Shown in pieces: positions 22,912-34,935 of a DNA stretch of 64,000 nt (position 1 is the first letter of the stretch; the number at the start of each line of letters is the position of its first letter). Both the position numbers and the translations under genes were made by a program. Origin of the DNA: Xylogone sp. PMI_703 (lineage: Eukaryota > Ascomycota > Leotiomycetes); contig JAJTUQ010000005.1 in the NCBI GenBank assembly GCA_021399445.1, positions 3,100,001 through 3,164,000 on the forward strand. The letters are read 5' to 3'. The notes beneath the pieces were generated by a model that did no database searches, was not told the origin of the DNA, and was given only the letters and a program-made list of their open reading frames with translations.

Positions 22912-23105
22912 TGTTGGTTCATACCAGCACGTGCCTATCACGTGTATGTAAGCTAAACCTATTCCGGAGGAGAGCCGTAGCCGTAAGCTATATAACCCCT
23001 CCGGCCATACATAGTAAAAACAACAACCATCTCCTAATATAACGTAATTAGCATACTGTAATTACAGTATTACGTCGTGCCACGCGTTATGGGAGTGTAC
23101 CGACA
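22912..23105 (+). repeat. 3' LTR of copia element
   Basis: 194 bp, matching 17075-17268 except for five transitions. It is followed directly by the GAAGG duplication and then A' sequence. Confidence 0.95.
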
Positions 23106-23347
23106 GAAGGAAACCTCAAATCAGATTTGTTCTTGGTGGTTTTCAATCCTTATAGTAAGTGGTTTAATTTTGGCGAATATTTCTTTTTTTGTTAATGAGT
23201 CGTTAGTTATTTGTAAGGGCTGATTATAGACTTCAGTCTGTATATTTATTGTTTTAGTGGTTTATGGCGAGATTAGGTTAATCTAGCTTCTTGAATTTAT
23301 TAAGGCTTTAAGATTTTTGTTGTTAAACTTAACATTTAATCAGATAG

Positions 23348-23630
23348 TGTAGTAGGGAATCCACGCGCAGGTAATAATAGTTTTACTACCGAAACCTCTG
23401 AATTTTATATATAAAGCAGTTCGTACGATATTACAATAAACAGCGATTTGTACTCCTATTTTACAGATATACAAACTCTGATTAGCTTTTTTACAATTGT
23501 TACAATTATTATAATATCACGATATTAATGATTATATTATATGATGTTGTTGTTGTTGTTCGTTACATACTTATATACTGGCTGCCAGAGATCACGTGCC
23601 TCCTATAATACTCATACTTTCCTTTTCACA
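23348..23630 (+). repeat. 5' LTR of family B element
   Basis: 283 bp, the best preserved B LTR, containing a (GTT)n run near 23543-23560 and a TTTATATATAAAG TATA-like box near 23402. The following bases TTGGGGTGTAATCC may be the primer-binding site, but I could not match a tRNA. Confidence 0.9.
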
Positions 23631-24228
23631 TTGGGGTGTAATCCAGGGAAGACTGAAAATCGATCTTTTGAAGCTAAAGGATAGGTATAGCAATGGAGGA
23701 AACAATAAATACTCGAAGAAAGTGCTGCTCAGAGTGGGTATGCCGAAAGACCCTGAAAACTTTGCAACGAACAGAATCCGGAGACCGGAAAGGTATACAC
23801 AATTAATTGATTACAGAGATACTATTCGGAGATGACAGAGACGTTAAAAATATACAACATAAATCAACTAAAAGAGCTGACAACAATGTTATGTCAAAAT
23901 GATGTAATTATGGGGGGAATTCGAGGAAAAGAATCTTTATTTTGGAGGCAAAGTGAGAGTACTGGGAATCCGAAATATTATCAGCACAAGAAGAAGAAAG
24001 CTCTTAGGTCAGTTCTACTGATAACAGTATCAATCGGTATAAAAAGACAGGAAGAACTTGATCAATTGATTTGAAAATAGGTAAGTTAGAAATTGAGGAG
24101 AGACCTCAAGAGAGTTAACTCTTTGACAGGAAGAAGATATATAAACAGATAATACAAAAAACGTTAAAAACAACAAAATACTTTATTTTATTATTATTTA
24201 ATATCATTTTATTATTTCAGAATATCTT

Positions 24229-25445
24229 TATGTCCCGAGACCAAAAAAGTTAAAATAATCAAAGACCAAAGAATTTATGTATAACTGACAAGTTAGCCAA
24301 AAGAACTTTATTAACAGATTCAACAGATAATATGTCAAATATAAAAAAGAATATGACCTAAGCTTAAAGAGCTCTTGGGATATCTTAACTTCAATTATAT
24401 AAGAACTTTTTATTTTATAGAACTTTATACTCCCCAAGTGTATTACTTTATTTCGAAAGACAGAATATTATAGACTTCTTTGATTTACTTAAAGACAAAT
24501 TTAAATTAACTAGAGAAAAGACAAATAATAAAATGAAAAAGATAGGGTTTACTTAGTATTATAACTTGAAAATCAAGTTTATTATCAAAAATCTTAAGGT
24601 TTAGAAAGAAAGGGACTGGGAAATCTTTAAAATAATTTTGTTTAAAAAGTTCAGAGACCAAAATATATAACAATAATAAATGACGTTAGACTATTTAATT
24701 ATATTTAAGAATAAATCCAAAACCGAGAAGAATAACTTGAGAACATATATCAAAGAGTTTATACAAATAGCTCAGATATTATTGATGAAGAAAAAAGTTT
24801 TAAACTAAGAATTAAGTTTATATTATCTTTAAGAATTCTCAAATTGAGTAAATAAGAAAATAATCAAAAAATATAAAGTGAACATAAAGAATAAGACAAC
24901 AATAAACTTCGATAAGCTAATTAAAAGTTTCAGAAAGTAAGATAATAATTATAATATAATAAAAAAGGTTCAAAATTACAAAAAAAGGAAAAATATAAAT
25001 AAAGTTATAAAATATTTTAACTAAAAAGTTAAGATCTCTGAAAACTTAAAGTTCTGACTACTGATAGTCTTTAATCTACAGATATCAGGAGTTAATAATA
25101 TTATAATAAAAAAAGACAAAATTATTAATAATATAATAAAGATATTTAAGGTATTGACTTTAATAATAAAGATTTTAAAAAACATTATTAAAATGAGCAA
25201 AAATTCAAGTAAGGGCAGTAGAGCAATTACTAGAAATAGAAAACCATAAAGTCAAAAAAAAACCAGGATATGAATAGTTAAAAAGAATTTTATAATTTAT
25301 TATTATAATAAAGAAGGTTATATATAACTGTACTATAATATTTTTACAAATAATATAACTAATAAACTTTGTCACGAAAAAAATAGCTAAATTTATCATA
25401 AGTAAGAAAGTCTTAATACCCTTAAAACTTAATTTTATTATAATA
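24229..25445 (+). pseudogene. Gag of family B element
   Basis: The frame is recognisable mainly by comparison with the inverted copy (51810-53036). Short conserved words such as PKEL and the LDKLIKSF-like segment precede a degenerate zinc knuckle near 25290-25330. In the other copy the knuckle reads CYYCGKKGYIQ, with the His ligand changed to Tyr. Stops are dense. Role: particle formation. Confidence 0.6.
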
Positions 25446-25799
25446 CTTTTTAATGTGAGATTATTCTACAGTGAAGAGGGAATTCGTAAACTAGTAAAAG
25501 GTTTATACTTACCAAAAATATATAATTATTAATAATAAAGTTATCCGATGACAAATCTGACTTTAAAGATTTTATGATAGCTAAAACATTCGTTAAAGTA
25601 AATATAACAAAGATTAATAAACCAAAGAAAAAAAGTAAATAACAATCAGAAAATAAAGTATTGAAGTAATGAGTAAAAAACAAGAAAAAGCTAATTACTC
25701 TAAAGTTACCAAAGTTAAGCAATTAGAAGCTGGCAAAAGTTAACGATAACTCTAAGCCAGAAAATATAATTATTAATATAACAAATAATAATAAATAAA

Positions 25800-28700
25800 G
25801 TAAAATAATCAGATTTGTAGATTCTAAGACTTTAGTAAAACAGGAATTATTACTTCTGGAGAAACTAAAGAATAACTTAAGTCAGGATTAAGTTTTGGAC
25901 AAGGTTTTGAAACAAAAAGTAGAATTGACAATTAAGAAGATTTTGTTATTATTGAATTTACTCCAGAAGTTCATATTTGGGCATAGAAAACCAATAAGAA
26001 AAAGATAAAAGTTCAGTATATTACGAAAGAAGAAAATTGTTTTTATACAGTTAAAATACCTAAAGTTAAAGTATAGTTAAAGAATATTATTAAGTAGAAA
26101 ATTCTCCTTAATATTAAAGTAAAGATTAATGTCATAATTAGTTAACTAGTCAACGAGCTTAATTTACTAATATAAACAAACCTAAAGATGATAATAGTAT
26201 TAGTAACCAGAGAAAGGAAATAATTTGATAATATATGTAATAACGTAAAAGTCAAAATCAGCTTAATATCAATAATTATATATATATTCATCATAAATAA
26301 AACATTATTAAAGTTAATACTAAGGACCCTGTTTATATAAAAAGCTTAAATAAAGTTTAAACTTAAAGAAGATAAAATATATATTATAATATATAATGAA
26401 AATATGAACAAAAGAATAATTATATATATTTTTTTATCTTTAGAATATAATTATATTTAATAATAAATAAATTAATCAAAAAATAAATAATTAATATTTC
26501 TCAGAGATTAAGTATTAACGGAAGGTAAATCTCTGAATATTATGGTAGAAAAACAAAAAGTAAAACACAAAAAGTAAAAGTACAAAGATTATAAGTTATC
26601 AGATCAAAGGATATTTTATGATATATAGAATATATAAATGAAAAAGAGGTAAAAATGCTTAGAATAATATAAATAATAAAATATGTAAGATAAGACTCCT
26701 GGGAAAACGTCAAAGTTTTTACAGAAACTTATCTGTTGACAATATACAAGAGAAAAGCTTAAAAAATATAACCAGTAAATTTAAGAATTTTAGATAAAAG
26801 TAAATTAGGCAAAATTAATAATTAGAAAAAGGAATTAAAAGTATTAAAAATACTACTAATAATTCCCGGGAAATATAATCACTAGATTATGCCGAAATTC
26901 TCGAAGATCAAGAAAAGAAAGTATTTAATGCTGAAAAAGATAAACAAGTTAATTTTTGATGATTAATTAACACTAAAAAAGTATAAATTGTTCGTTAAAT
27001 TACTGTATAACTAAGAGAAAGTGATTACTTTTGACTTTTTATATATGAGAATAATTAGATTAGAGATAACATTACTGTAAGTTATATAAATAATTAAGTA
27101 TAACATATGACAAGAAGTAAATATATTATTGCCAAAAGCTTTAATACTGGTGGTTATATGAATATTACAAGAATGTATCAATTAAAAAGTGTTAAAACAG
27201 AGTCATAAGCTTTATAAGAATAAATAGTTCTTGGTTGAAAAGAAGGTTAAGAAGACTTACTAGTTAATAAATATGGTTATTATAATAAATAAGTATATGA
27301 TACAGAATACTAATTTATCACCTTCAGCAGACACTTTTATAAAGAAATTTGCTGAATGTATTATTACTTCGTTAATTAACTTCTTTTCAAGATATAATCA
27401 AGTCAAATTAGCTATAGAAAGCTGAGATATGACAGGATTTACGATTCTTATAAATTTTTTGTGATATACAAGGTTACTTCAAAAAGTAATTAACTCAGTG
27501 ACTTAGTTTATACAAATTATTACTTAAATATTAGAAAACCTTATCCCTTATATTTGTAAGCCATTTTTGGATAATGTACTAGTGAAAAGACCTTATTCAA
27601 TATATAATAACCAAGAAATAGTACCAGAAATCCGAAAGTATGTTCTAGAGTATATTCAAAACTTTGACAAAGTGTTGTATAATATAGAGTGATTGGGCAT
27701 TATTATAAGACCGAAATCCTAGTTTGGAATACTGGGAATTAAGATTGTAAGATATGTATGTAATATTGATAAGAAGTATTTTGACAGTGTGAAAGTTCTG
27801 AAGATATTAGATTAGCTAGTTTGTAGAGATAAAAGAAAAGCCAGAGCTTTCTTAGGGATATGTGTTTATTACTATATTTAGATCAAGGATTTTGTTGTAA
27901 TAACTATACTGATATACAGATTATTATAGAAAGGTACAAAATGGTCTTAGAACCTTGAGCAAGAAAAGGCTATAGATAAACTGAAAATGGTTTTAATATT
28001 ATTACTAGTACTCAAGAGGTTAGATTATAAGTTAAGAAGAACGATTATACTAATAGTAAATATTTCTTTACTTGGGTAGGGAGGAGTTATTATATAAGTT
28101 AAAGAGATTGGTGAAAGACATCTGAATTAGTATAAAAGTAATATATAGTCAAACATTGAGCAAAAGTATAATATTATAAAACGAGAATATAAAATGTTAT
28201 TAAAAGTTTTCAAGAAATTCTGTTTAGACTTGTATGGAATTAAGTTTATGATGGAAACTGATGTTAATGTATTTGTAACTTAATTAAATGAGGTAACTTC
28301 TGATGTCTTAGGTATTTTGTTGATTAGATGGCTTGTATAAATTTGATTATTCGATTTTGATATTAAGTATATTCTGGGAAAGAAGAATGGAATAGCAGAT
28401 AGCTTATCCTGGAGATTATTGGCCAAAAGTAAAGAGATCAAAGATAGTCAAGTTATTGAAGATTATATTAATATAGATCTGTATATTATACAAGTAGTGA
28501 TTATGTTAGTTAAATTCGAAAAGTTGTTGGAAGACAAATACAGAGAAGAATTTTATGTAATCATATAGTATTTGTTGACGTTGATTAAACCTAAAAGTAT
28601 AAATAGATAAGATTTCTGATTATTTAAACAGAAAATACTTAAATTCGAAATTATTAATTAAATATTGTACTAACAAGTTAACAAGAATATTTTAAAGACT

Positions 28701-29800
28701 AGAATAATTAATTCTACCGAAAAACAGCAAGAAATCATGAAGAAATTACATAAGGAGAGTAAGTACAAAGAATATGATAGTATTTATTACAAGGTTTCAA
28801 GAAGATATTAGTGGCTATGGCTATATATATAAGTGGGAGAGTATTGTACTTTGTGTGAAGAATACCAAAGGAGGACAAAGGAGAGAATTTTTGATTTACT
28901 ATATTTAACGTTCCTAGCTTACTTTTAACAAATAGTTAGCTTGGATATTGTGTATATGTCGTTTGATAAAGGATTTAACTACTTGGTTATAACAAGAGAA
29001 CATTTCTCTAGATAACCAGAGAAAAGAGTACTCCAGAAAGCTAATTCTTTAAGTATATAATAATTTATATAAGAAGATATTATTTACTAGTATAATATAT
29101 TCAGAAGACTTATAATAAATAATAATCCTGAAAATAAGAAACACATAAAGGTTCTAGCTGAAAGCTATAACATTAACAGAGTTCTATTATTAGTTTATAA
29201 CCTACATAACAATAATATAATTAAACATAGTCATAAACAGATTATAAATATTTTATTGAAGATCATAAGTAAAAAATCGAAGAAATAAGTATCATGATTA
29301 CCAAAAGTCCTTATAGCAGACCAAGTAATAGTAAAAACATTTATAAGTTAATCACCAGTAAGCCTAATATACAGATTAAAGATAATATTACTGGTGGAAG
29401 TCAAGTATAAGACTTAGAGAGTACTAGAATAGGAAAAAGTATAATCAACGAACAAGTTATTAATTATAAAGACCTAACAAATTAATTTAAAGAAAGATAT
29501 TATTATAGATACAAAAAACAAACTTTATTACTGACAAATTAAAGGGAAAAAGTAGTTTAATAATAACTCCTGAGTTAAAACTAAGCCTATTCTGAAAAAC
29601 AGTACAATATTAATATACAACGTCAAACAATTAATCAACAAATCCTGAGAATTTAAGTTAAAATACAGGTAGAGAAGCCCTTTTAGAGTCAAAAAGGTTA
29701 ATACTAAAAAAGGCTAATATATACTGAAAAAGTTTGATAAAACTTAACTTACTAAAACATTTACTAATAATCAGTTAAAAGTCTTCGTACAAAAAGGAAG
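25800..29800 (+). pseudogene. Pol of family B: PR-RT-RNaseH-IN
   Basis: A retropepsin-like segment lies near 26100-26170 (LNIKVKINVI where families have FDTGAEINVI). RT spans about 26950-27760; its catalytic box reads FLDNVLVKRP (27562-27590), the second Asp being Asn. RNase H spans about 27850-28420 with ARAFLGICVYYY, then IILIVNISLLG (VDASL in related elements) and IIKREYKMLLKVFKKF. The integrase zinc region has ..KLHKES...YCTLCEEYQRR (28740-28875), and the core starts SLDIVYMSFDKGFNYLV. The integrase C-terminal barrel has FKLKYR..SPFRVKKVN (29650-29700) and QLKVFVQKGRFY. The order is that of Ty3/gypsy. TAA/TAG stops are frequent. Confidence 0.85.
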
Positions 29801-30149
29801 ATTCTACAAAGAACAAATCAAAGATAAACAAATTAAAAAATCAAAAAATAACTTTATTCAGAGTAATCAGGAGAACAAAAAAGCCATAATACTGATTAAC
29901 GAAGAAAGAAAGTAAGTAAAAGAACCTAAACTAATAAAGTTTAAAGAGAATATATCTAAAAGCAATATCAAATCTATAAATTCAAAGAATCTAAAGTTAT
30001 TAATATAAACTTATTAAATAGTACAAAAACGACTACAAAAATAATAATAACAAGAAAACTAATAATATATTCCCAAAAAACAAAAATTTACAATAATATT
30101 ATTATTAACATCAAGAAACTAAAATAAAGACAACAGTTAAACTAAATAT

Positions 30150-32297
30150 CCAAAAGTTATAAGATGTTCTAGCCTATGAATATAAAAGGAATAAATATAT
30201 TATTATTTATCTTTAATAAAAAATATATAAATATATTTACGGAAATAGTTTTAATAATCTTAAAGACTAAAAGAATCAAAATCCTAATTATATATCCATA
30301 AATCAAGAACTTAATCAGAGAAAAGGTTATAAATAATAATTATTGATTTTGAGGCTTTTGGAATATTATCAAGATTCAGATCTTAAAGTTATATTAAGAA
30401 ACAGAAGTTATATATAGTTCTGTGGTTACTCATCAGGTTCTTAAGGAAGTAATATTAAGAATAGTCTAAAAAGAATATATAAAAAGCCTCCTTCTCGTCA
30501 TACTGTATAAAGTTAAATTATTATTAATAATTATTATTATTGTAGAGTTAAATAATCATAAGATTAAAGTAAGATTAAATATTAGTCTTGCTAAAGAGGA
30601 TAACAAAACTCTAAGCAAGAGAGGAAGTACATAAATAACAATAAAAAATAATAAGAACTTTATGATTAAGTCTATAAAAAAGATGTTCATCAAAGATTCA
30701 GGAGACTCGAATTGTATTATTTTTAATGAAATTATAGTCAAATTATAACAAGAACTAATATGATATATTATAAAGAGTTTATATTAACAAAAGATTAATG
30801 TAATAATCAGAAAAACATTTTAAATAAAAGGAAAAATCAGTAATAAGATTTCGAAAAGTTATAACTTTAGGTTCAAGATTATGAGTTCAACATCATTTTC
30901 GTTAAAAGTTATACTCGAATATTAACAAAGGATTATCAGATCAATATGGAATACCTAGAGTATTTTTTGGTTATAACTTGAATATAAAGGGACTTAATTT
31001 ATCAATAGTTCAAAAGATATTCAGGGAAGGAAAACCTTTATTATAATCATAATTTTAATTATATTTTTAAACTAAAACCTTTGTTGTATTAACTGAAGGA
31101 TTTGTGAAGATTATGACCATTAGGCTCATATTATGGAAGTGTTGGTTCACTAGGCACTACCGTATTGTAGGGTTGAATAGGCTTATATTGGCTTATACAT
31201 TGTATGCTTATTCTTATATCTAGTATTTAAGGGGTTGCACCCTTAAATACTCTCTTACCGGATTATTAGTCGTTCCACTCCGATCGCATAACTACCGAGC
31301 GCCAGTATGCTCTGCTCCCATAATTCCTAACAGGATTATGTTTAATAATTTTCTTTTTCAAAAATATAGTTAAAAAAGAAAAGAGGACAGTATAGAATAT
31401 TCAAAAATTTAATATTTAGAGTTATATTTAATCAAAGAAATTTACCAGAGGATTTACGCAAAAAATTTATCTTTGAACATTGATTTAGGTTGAATAACGC
31501 TATACAAGGGGACGAGATTACTCAAATTTATGCCTTAAACTCAAGTAATATACAAAAACTTCTCAAAGATAACTAATATTAATTGATAACTCGAAATTTT
31601 GTGCAAAATTACGAAAAACTTATTAATATCAAATCCGACAAAATGAATATTGCTTTTGGAGTACTTGTTATACTTATAGTACAACAACAGGTTTAATTTA
31701 TTATAAAAGAAGTTCTAGAAGCTAAAGTAGTTATAATGAATAATGTTGAATAATATAAATATATCAAAGATTTTATATAATTAGTTATACATCAGAATAT
31801 AATAACAAGAAATATAACTTAGATAGTTTTCGAGATTATAATAAAAAAAATAATATATTGATTATAAACTAAATAAAGTTAAAATTAAAACTATATTCAA
31901 AAGGACAATTAATATTATAATTAAAATAAATATAAAGTAGTAAAACAAAACTCAAAAAGTATATAATAAGATTAGAAGAATATAGGTAAATAACCCTTTA
32001 ATACTTGAATAATGACAGAATTTTCTAAATTAGTTAAGTGAAACTATTAATATAGTAAGAAAAATAGTTAATACTATAAAATTGAGTCTCAAGAACATTT
32101 CAAGAAAAACAAACTCAGTAATAATAACTAAAATAAAGGCAAGGTTACTAAGACTTAAGAGAAGAATTCAAGAATACCTTTTATAATAATGAATTCTTTT
32201 TGTTAATTTGACGAAAACTAATCTCATGAATAAAGACCTTGAACGAATAACATTAGTTAATATAAACATATTAAACATAAGTTTCAATAAATACAAA
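30150..32297 (+). pseudogene. Family B 3' coding-like region, first part (unidentified)
   Basis: Between the integrase C-terminal region and the ORF at 32298 there is about 1.9 kb of element sequence, interrupted by a solo LTR at 31103-31332. The counterpart in B' is about 37800-39700 (minus). Parts stay readable in both copies, for example VVTHQVLK (near 30430) and GLSDQYGIPRVFFGYN (near 30930). The word INIKSDKMNI lies near 31625. No family is recognised and reading frames change several times. It may be a second polyprotein or a captured sequence. Confidence 0.45.
31103..31332. mobile_element. Solo LTR, unnamed family (230 bp), well preserved
   Basis: The sequence starts TGTGAAGATTATGACC and ends TTCCTAACA, flanked by GGATT at 31098-31102 and 31333-31337. 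Comparison with the uninterrupted B' sequence near 38755-38790 confirms that element B continues directly across it. Base composition is near normal in a block that is otherwise extremely AT-rich. It contains a TATTTAAGGGGTTGCACCC promoter-like box near 31225. Confidence 0.85.
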
Positions 32298-33713
32298 ATG
32301 TTAACTAACGACCAAAATCAATAGGATCTGTTATTTGACGAAAGTGATGAAGAGGAAGATATATTATGTATAGAGGAAATAGAAACTAAAAAGAAGGACG
32401 ACAATGACGATTTAAAATATAATAATTCTGATAACAAAAAGAAGAGGAAAAAGAAGAATAAAAAAGTAAAAAATATTAATAAAAAGTTAAAGATTAACAA
32501 GAAGAATATAGTTAATGTTATTAGGCTGTACAAATTAAAAGTTAGACAGAAGGAAAAGAAAGTGGAAGACGGAGACCTGTTTAAATATGTACTAAAATTG
32601 ATAAACTTATCATAGAACGAAATTTTTAACGATTTAGATAACGAAAAGATAAAGAGAATACTAAGAAATATTGAAAGAAAAGTAATATTAACTAATGTAA
32701 GATTTGTAGATATTATGTCATAAAATTTTAATAATTTTAACAAAAGATTTTTATTTGATTAATGAGATAAACTTATCCTGAAGGATAACAAATTTAAGAT
32801 TATAGAATTAATCGAATATAAGATAAAAATATATTTATATTATATAAAGATATTGTCAGAAAATAATAATAAATAAATAAAGATCATAAATTTCTTGTTA
32901 ATTCAACAAATGATTTGATAAGATCTTATTTTATATCTGATTTATATATACTTAAAAAGAAACGACAAATATTAATTAATATCTCAATTATATAATATTA
33001 ATATATTATTTCTTGGAGTCAAATATAATCAAGTTAACCACTTAAGAAGGGTAAGTTTCAAGAATCATAAAATAAAATAATCAACTTTAGATTATATAAT
33101 AATAAATATTGTCGATAATATTATATTTATAACAGAGGAGAATAAAGTTAAAATTACGAAATTATTCATAAAAAGTTATCAGAATATTAATATGATCATT
33201 AATCATAAACTAATAGAAGACTTACTTATTATTACCGAAGATATAATAAAAAAGTTAATATCAAAAGTAAAAAAACTAAAAAATAATTATATAAAAAGAA
33301 GAAAAACTTTATTTATGAAATATTACTTAATATTATACAACCCCGAAAAAGTAAAAATTATATAATTCATAATTAAGCCATAATTCAGAACTATTAATAA
33401 ATATTATTAATATTTAACTGATATCCCAAAAACTTAATAGAAGAAGATCTCAGATTATTATAAAGAATTGATAACAATAAAGTATTATCATCCTTTAATA
33501 CTTAGAGTAACAAAATTATTAAACCAAAAAGTACTATTTGATACAAATCTCGAAATTATAACTTTGTTATCTTAAACTATGTTAACATAATAAAGATATA
33601 ATAATAATGATATTCTGGCTAACCTTGAAATTATACTTTATAAGATGAGTAAAGAGTAGTTAAAATACTTAAGCTCTTGAAGAAAGAAAATATAAAATAT
33701 ATTTTATAATAAA
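32298..33713 (+). pseudogene. Family B ORF3, unidentified protein (about 470 codons)
   Basis: From an ATG at 32298 a single plus-strand frame can be followed for about 1.4 kb, broken only by stops of the kind produced from CAA, CAG, CGA or TGG. The N terminus is acidic (FDESDEEEDILCIEE), followed by a very Lys-rich run (NNSDNKKKRKKKNKK) and KINKKNIVNVI, then a helical region. The C-terminal half contains KYYHPLILRVTKLLNQKV. The same frame exists in B' (minus strand, 37717 downward, including METKKEDNND at 37717-37690). I recognise no domain. The acidic/basic start suggests a nucleic-acid or chromatin-associated protein, which is inference only. It lies between integrase and the 3' LTR, where envelope-like or accessory genes sit in other retroelements. 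Confidence 0.55.
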
Positions 33714-34064
33714 TAATAATAAAAAGTATAATTAAAGTTATAATTATTTAAAAAAAATTCATATATTTAGAAACTAATAGATAAGGACAAAATTAATATA
33801 TCAGAATAAATAAATATATGGTTTATATTTATGTTAATATTAAGAAATATAATATATAAAGTTAAAGATATAATATCCAGATATTAAAAAAGAATAAAAC
33901 GTCTTACTTTATTTCAGATTATGACGATAGTTTAACTTTTTGTTTTAGTATTTTACTTTTGATAATATTCAATAGATTTTTTACATTATTATTAATATTA
34001 ATATTATTGCTTTATAAACTCTAATATCAAAAAAGACAAATATAATAAAGAATCTGTATATAAG

Positions 34065-34671
34065 TGTCACGACCCCGCAGGGTTGTGACAAGCGACCTAA
34101 AGTATAAGGCCTCTATAGCCGTCGCCTTAGTTAAATAAGTATAAGTTAAGACGGCTATCCGGGACTTGGTTATGGTATCGCTAGTACTATCGCATTACTA
34201 GTACTAGCGAAAGGATAGTACAAGTTCAACACTAGTACTATAAAAAGGGTTGTACAAGCTAAAGGATAGTACTATCAGAATTATAGTACTAACCCTTTGG
34301 TTGTACTAGCTAAGTGGTAGTACTATCGGAGAAATAGTACTACCTTTCCGCTTGTGCTAGCGATTTGCTCGTACGTGTAAAAAGCTAGTACTAGCGATTA
34401 AGCGAGCACCTGGATTAGATAAGCGGATCCCATGGATCCCATGGATCCCCAGGGGGATCGATGGGATCAATGGGACTCGAAGGAAATTCACTCTCTATAT
34501 AAGTAGATAGAACTCACAGTAGATAGGAGCTTCGTGCTCAACTCAATTGATTTACAGCATACCTGCATTTCATAGTAACTACCCTAAGCTTTGTGAAGTT
34601 ATTCTCTTGCCCTTTACCTTCATCTATCATTTGAGTGATAGATAACCCCATACCCTAGTAGGAACGTTACA
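34065..34671 (+). mobile_element. Solo LTR of family A, least mutated copy
   Basis: 607 bp, TGTCACGACCCCGCAGGG...GTAGGAACGTTACA, flanked by ATAAG (34060-34064 and 34672-34676). It sits inside the 3' LTR of element B, which resumes at 34677. Compared with the other family A LTRs it keeps many more C/G bases, so it serves as a reference for how far the other copies have decayed. It arose by LTR-LTR recombination of a later family A insertion. Confidence 0.95.
34181..34392 (+). promoter_or_regulatory. Array of TAGTAC palindromic motifs in family A LTR U3
   Basis: In the well-preserved solo LTR I count nine TAGTAC cores (most as TAGTACTA) within about 210 bp, in phrases such as GCTAGTACTATCG, ACTAGTACTAGCG and GGATAGTACTATC. 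Two variants (TTGTACAAGCT, TTGTACTAGCT) also occur. The same positions survive as TAATATTA-type sequences in decayed copies. Downstream at 34425-34475 there is a second cluster of GGATCCCATG direct and inverted repeats, then a TATATAAG box near 34494. These are probably transcription-factor sites or structured U3 elements; no factor is known to me. Confidence 0.55.
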
Positions 34672-34935
34672 ATAAGTAATAATAATTTTATTGCCGAAAC
34701 CTCTGAATTTTATATATAAAGTAATTTATACAATATTACAATAAACAGTGATTTATACTCTTATTTTATAGATATACAAACTCTGATTAGCTCCCTTATA
34801 ATTATTATAATTATTATAATATCATGATATTAATAATTGTATTATATAGTATTATTATTATTGTTCGTTGTATATTTACATACCAGTTATCAGAGATCAC
34901 ATGTCTCTTATAATACTCATACCTTCCCTTTCATA

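Larger units (their letters stand above)
17075..23105 (+). mobile_element. Ty1/copia LTR retrotransposon
   Basis: This is a complete 6,031-bp element. The LTRs are 194 bp each (17075-17268 and 22912-23105), starting TGTTGGTTCATACCAGCACG and ending GTACCGACA. The target duplication GAAGG lies at 17070-17074 and 23106-23110, within A' pol. By eye the two LTRs differ at five sites, all transitions. Domain order GAG, PR, IN, RT, RNase H is copia-type. The composition is much closer to normal than the gypsy copies around it, but frequent TAA/TAG at Gln codons leave no intact polyprotein. Confidence 0.95.
23348..34935 (+). mobile_element. Family B Ty3/gypsy element, large (about 10.7 kb), plus strand
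   Basis: The 5' LTR is 23348-23630 (283 bp, TGTAGTAGGG...TTTTCACA). The 3' LTR is 34041-34064 plus 34677-34935 (again 283 bp), interrupted by a solo LTR of family A. It is inserted in A' with ATAG on both sides (23344-23347 and 34936-34939), apparently a 4-bp duplication. After removing the two nested solo LTRs (31103-31337 and 34065-34676 including duplications) the element is about 10,741 bp. It has gag, protease, RT, RNase H and integrase, then a further 4 kb with an unassigned ORF. It is extremely AT-rich and decayed. Confidence 0.9.

Noticed and set aside
32318..32743. 141-codon minus-strand open frame in element B, hydrophobic
   Set aside because: It is the complement of the Lys/Asp-rich ORF3; the Phe/Leu/Ser-rich product is what the reverse of AAR/GAY codons gives. 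The plus-strand frame is the one shared as readable coding between B and B'.
34425..34475. CRISPR-like or satellite repeat (GGATCCCATG units)
   Set aside because: Only a few short units with inverted partners inside an LTR; no regular spacers and the same region recurs in all family A LTRs.
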